7,320 nt of DNA, taken from assembly GCA_019415505.1 (NCBI GenBank), contig DXZC01000108.1:1-7320 (forward strand), given 5' to 3'. Shown here piece after piece: positions 6,216-7,320 of the stretch. The DNA comes from Peptococcaceae bacterium. Its GTDB lineage: Bacteria > Bacillota > Dehalobacteriia > UBA7702. Made by a program: the position numbers and the translations under genes. The notes under the pieces are model-generated. The model did no database searches and was not told where the DNA came from. It saw only the letters and a program-made list of their open reading frames with translations. The number at the start of each line of letters is the position of its first letter. The stretch's first letter is position 1.

Positions 6216-7253
6216 TTAGGGGAAGGTCGGGAGCATAGTTAACCCTGTATTTTCCGGCCAGCCATATATGATATTCATATTCTGCACAGCCTGACCAGCT
6301 GCTCCCTTTACCAAGTTATCAATGGCAGTGGAAACTATCACCCTTTGGGTACGGTTATCCACCGTAAAACCCAAATAAACAAAGTTTGTGCCCTGAACCC
6401 ATTTGGTCTGGGGAAATTCTCCCTGGGGCAACAAGTGGATGAAATATTCCTGGCCGTAAAATCTTCGGAACACTGCCGCTAAATCCGCGCCTACGGCCTT
6501 TGCTGTCAGTTTAGCATAGGCAGTTGTGAGTATACCCCTATTCATTGGCGTTAAGTGGGGTGTAAAGCTGATAACCACAGGCTGTCCCGCAGCCTCACTG
6601 TAGTTCTGCTCAATTTCCGGGGTATGACGGTGGCTAGCAACGCCGTAAGCCTTGATGTTCTCGGAAGCTTCACAATAAAGGGAGCCTTCCTTTAAGCCCC
6701 TACCCGCTCCGGTTATACCGCTTTTACTATCCACAACTATACTATCGGTAACCAGCAAACCCTCTTTTAACAAGGGATAAAGAGCCAGGGTAGCGCCGGT
6801 AGGGTAACAACCGGGGTTAGCCACCAGGTCTGCCCCCTTAACTTTGTGCCGATATATCTCCGGCAAGCCATAAGGTGTGGTAGCGCAAATTTCCTTATAT
6901 GGGTGGGGCTGATACCAATCTTCATATACGGCGCAATCACGGAAGCGGAAATCCGCCCCTAAATCTACAGCCTTCTTCCCCGCTGCTAAAATATTTTTTA
7001 CATGGGGAGCTGATTTACCGTGAGGTAAGGCCAAAAATACCAGGTCGGAATCGGCTAAATAAGAACTGTCAGCCAAGTCTTCAATTATTATTTCTCCCAA
7101 TTCTCCTAAAAAGGGAAAAATCTCCTTATAGGCTCTGCCAGCGTTGGCGTGGGCCAGGAGATGTTTTATTTTACAATGGGGGTGCCGCGCTAAAATGCGT
7201 ACCAGTTCGCCGCCAGCATAACCAGAAGCCCCCAATATCGCAACATTAATCAA
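6216..7253 (-). CDS. argC: N-acetyl-gamma-glutamyl-phosphate reductase
   Basis: NADPH-dependent reductase that converts N-acetylglutamyl phosphate to the semialdehyde, the step after ArgB. The 345 residues are usual. The N-terminal Rossmann loop GASGYAG is at 8-14; the catalytic cysteine is C149 in VANPGCYPTGA; the catalytic histidine is H210 in SHRHTPEI, 61 residues later, a spacing also found in characterised ArgC enzymes; SKSGITGAGR is at 176-185; the C-terminus NMNIIYGWPENTGLTMLPTFP is typical. The start codon is TTG (7251-7253), supported by AAGGAGG eight bases upstream (7262-7268) and by the Rossmann strand beginning at once (INVAILGASG). First gene of the cluster, directly behind the promoter with a candidate ARG box, so arginine repression through ArgR/AhrC is inferred. 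Confidence 0.96.
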   Translation of the reverse strand: MINVAILGASGYAGGELVRILARHPHCKIKHLLAHANAGRAYKEIFPFLGELGEIIIEDLADSSYLADSDLVFLALPHGKSAPHVKNILAAGKKAVDLGADFRFRDCAVYEDWYQPHPYKEICATTPYGLPEIYRHKVKGADLVANPGCYPTGATLALYPLLKEGLLVTDSIVVDSKSGITGAGRGLKEGSLYCEASENIKAYGVASHRHTPEIEQNYSEAAGQPVVISFTPHLTPMNRGILTTAYAKLTAKAVGADLAAVFRRFYGQEYFIHLLPQGEFPQTKWVQGTNFVYLGFTVDNRTQRVIVSTAIDNLVKGAAGQAVQNMNIIYGWPENTGLTMLPTFP

Positions 7254-7261
7254 CCTTCTTG

Positions 7262-7268
7262 CCTCCTT
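7262..7268 (-). promoter_or_regulatory. argC ribosome binding site, selects a TTG start
   Basis: AAGGAGG on the - strand, eight bases before TTG. This near-perfect anti-16S match is the main evidence that the rare TTG codon is the true start; no in-frame ATG lies in the short upstream region. Confidence 0.85.
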
Positions 7269-7285
7269 GCGATAATATACATATA

Positions 7286-7314
7286 ACTATACACCATTTT
7301 TAATATATATGCAA
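7286..7314 (-). promoter_or_regulatory. Probable sigma-A promoter of the arginine cluster
   Basis: On the - strand, TTGCAT (7309-7314) and TATAGT (7286-7291) are separated by exactly 17 bp. The -10 matches TATAAT at five of six positions; the -35 keeps only TTG. Transcription would start near 7279, giving a 5' leader of about 25 bases, too short for a T-box or attenuator. Confidence 0.6.
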
Positions 7315-7315
7315 T
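7298..7315 (-). promoter_or_regulatory. Candidate ARG box (ArgR/AhrC operator)
   Basis: The - strand 18-mer ATTGCATATATATTAAAA fits the E. coli ARG box pattern wnTGAATwwwwATTCAnw with two mismatches, one in each half-site (C for A, A for C). It overlaps the -35 of the argC promoter, where bound repressor would block polymerase. The match is seen; binding is inferred. Any second box upstream would fall outside the window. Confidence 0.5.
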
Positions 7316-7320
7316 AGTAT

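Noticed and set aside
6899..7249. 116-codon + strand open frame opposite argC
   Set aside because: Lies fully within argC, whose motifs are intact; the translation is not protein-like. The same applies to the short + strand frames at 2788-3003 and 5847-6083.
1..7320. A novel defence, mobile or biosynthetic system
   Set aside because: All coding space is taken by six well-known metabolic enzymes with intact motifs; no transposase, repeats array, integrase or unknown gene is present.

Overview
The window comes from a bacterial chromosome, most likely an anaerobic Firmicute (Clostridia or Negativicutes). The evidence is the argC-argJ-argB-argD-argF gene order typical of Firmicutes, strong AGGAGG-type ribosome binding sites, AT-rich intergenic DNA around genes of moderate G+C, and an IMP dehydrogenase of the clostridial / Tritrichomonas foetus type. 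The genus cannot be fixed from this sequence alone.

Layout. On the + strand, positions 1-1454 carry guaB (IMP dehydrogenase), cut at its 5' end by the window edge. It stops at a stem-loop (1508-1552) with T-rich flanks on both sides. On the - strand, reading right to left, is an arginine biosynthesis cluster: a promoter with a candidate ARG box (about 7286-7315), argC (7253-6216), argJ (6190-4970), a 218-bp gap, argB (4751-3852), argD (3829-2645), a 124-bp gap, and argF (2520-1576). guaB and argF converge, and the stem-loop between them probably terminates both.

How the genes work together. ArgJ acetylates glutamate by recycling acetyl groups from acetylornithine. ArgB phosphorylates N-acetylglutamate, ArgC reduces it to the semialdehyde, ArgD transaminates this to N-acetylornithine, and ArgJ releases ornithine. 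ArgF carbamoylates ornithine to citrulline. The cluster therefore encodes the whole cyclic route from glutamate to citrulline. carAB, argG, argH and the repressor gene argR/ahrC are not in the window. guaB belongs to guanine nucleotide synthesis and is a neighbour, not a partner.

No undescribed system was found. All six genes are recognisable housekeeping enzymes and every long stretch is accounted for. The points most worth a second look are the argJ-argB gap, which holds a 15-bp perfect stem just downstream of a plausible internal promoter; the candidate ARG box overlapping the argC promoter; and the unusual subtype of the IMP dehydrogenase, with residues that predict low sensitivity to mycophenolic acid. 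No tRNA, rRNA, CRISPR array or mobile element was seen.
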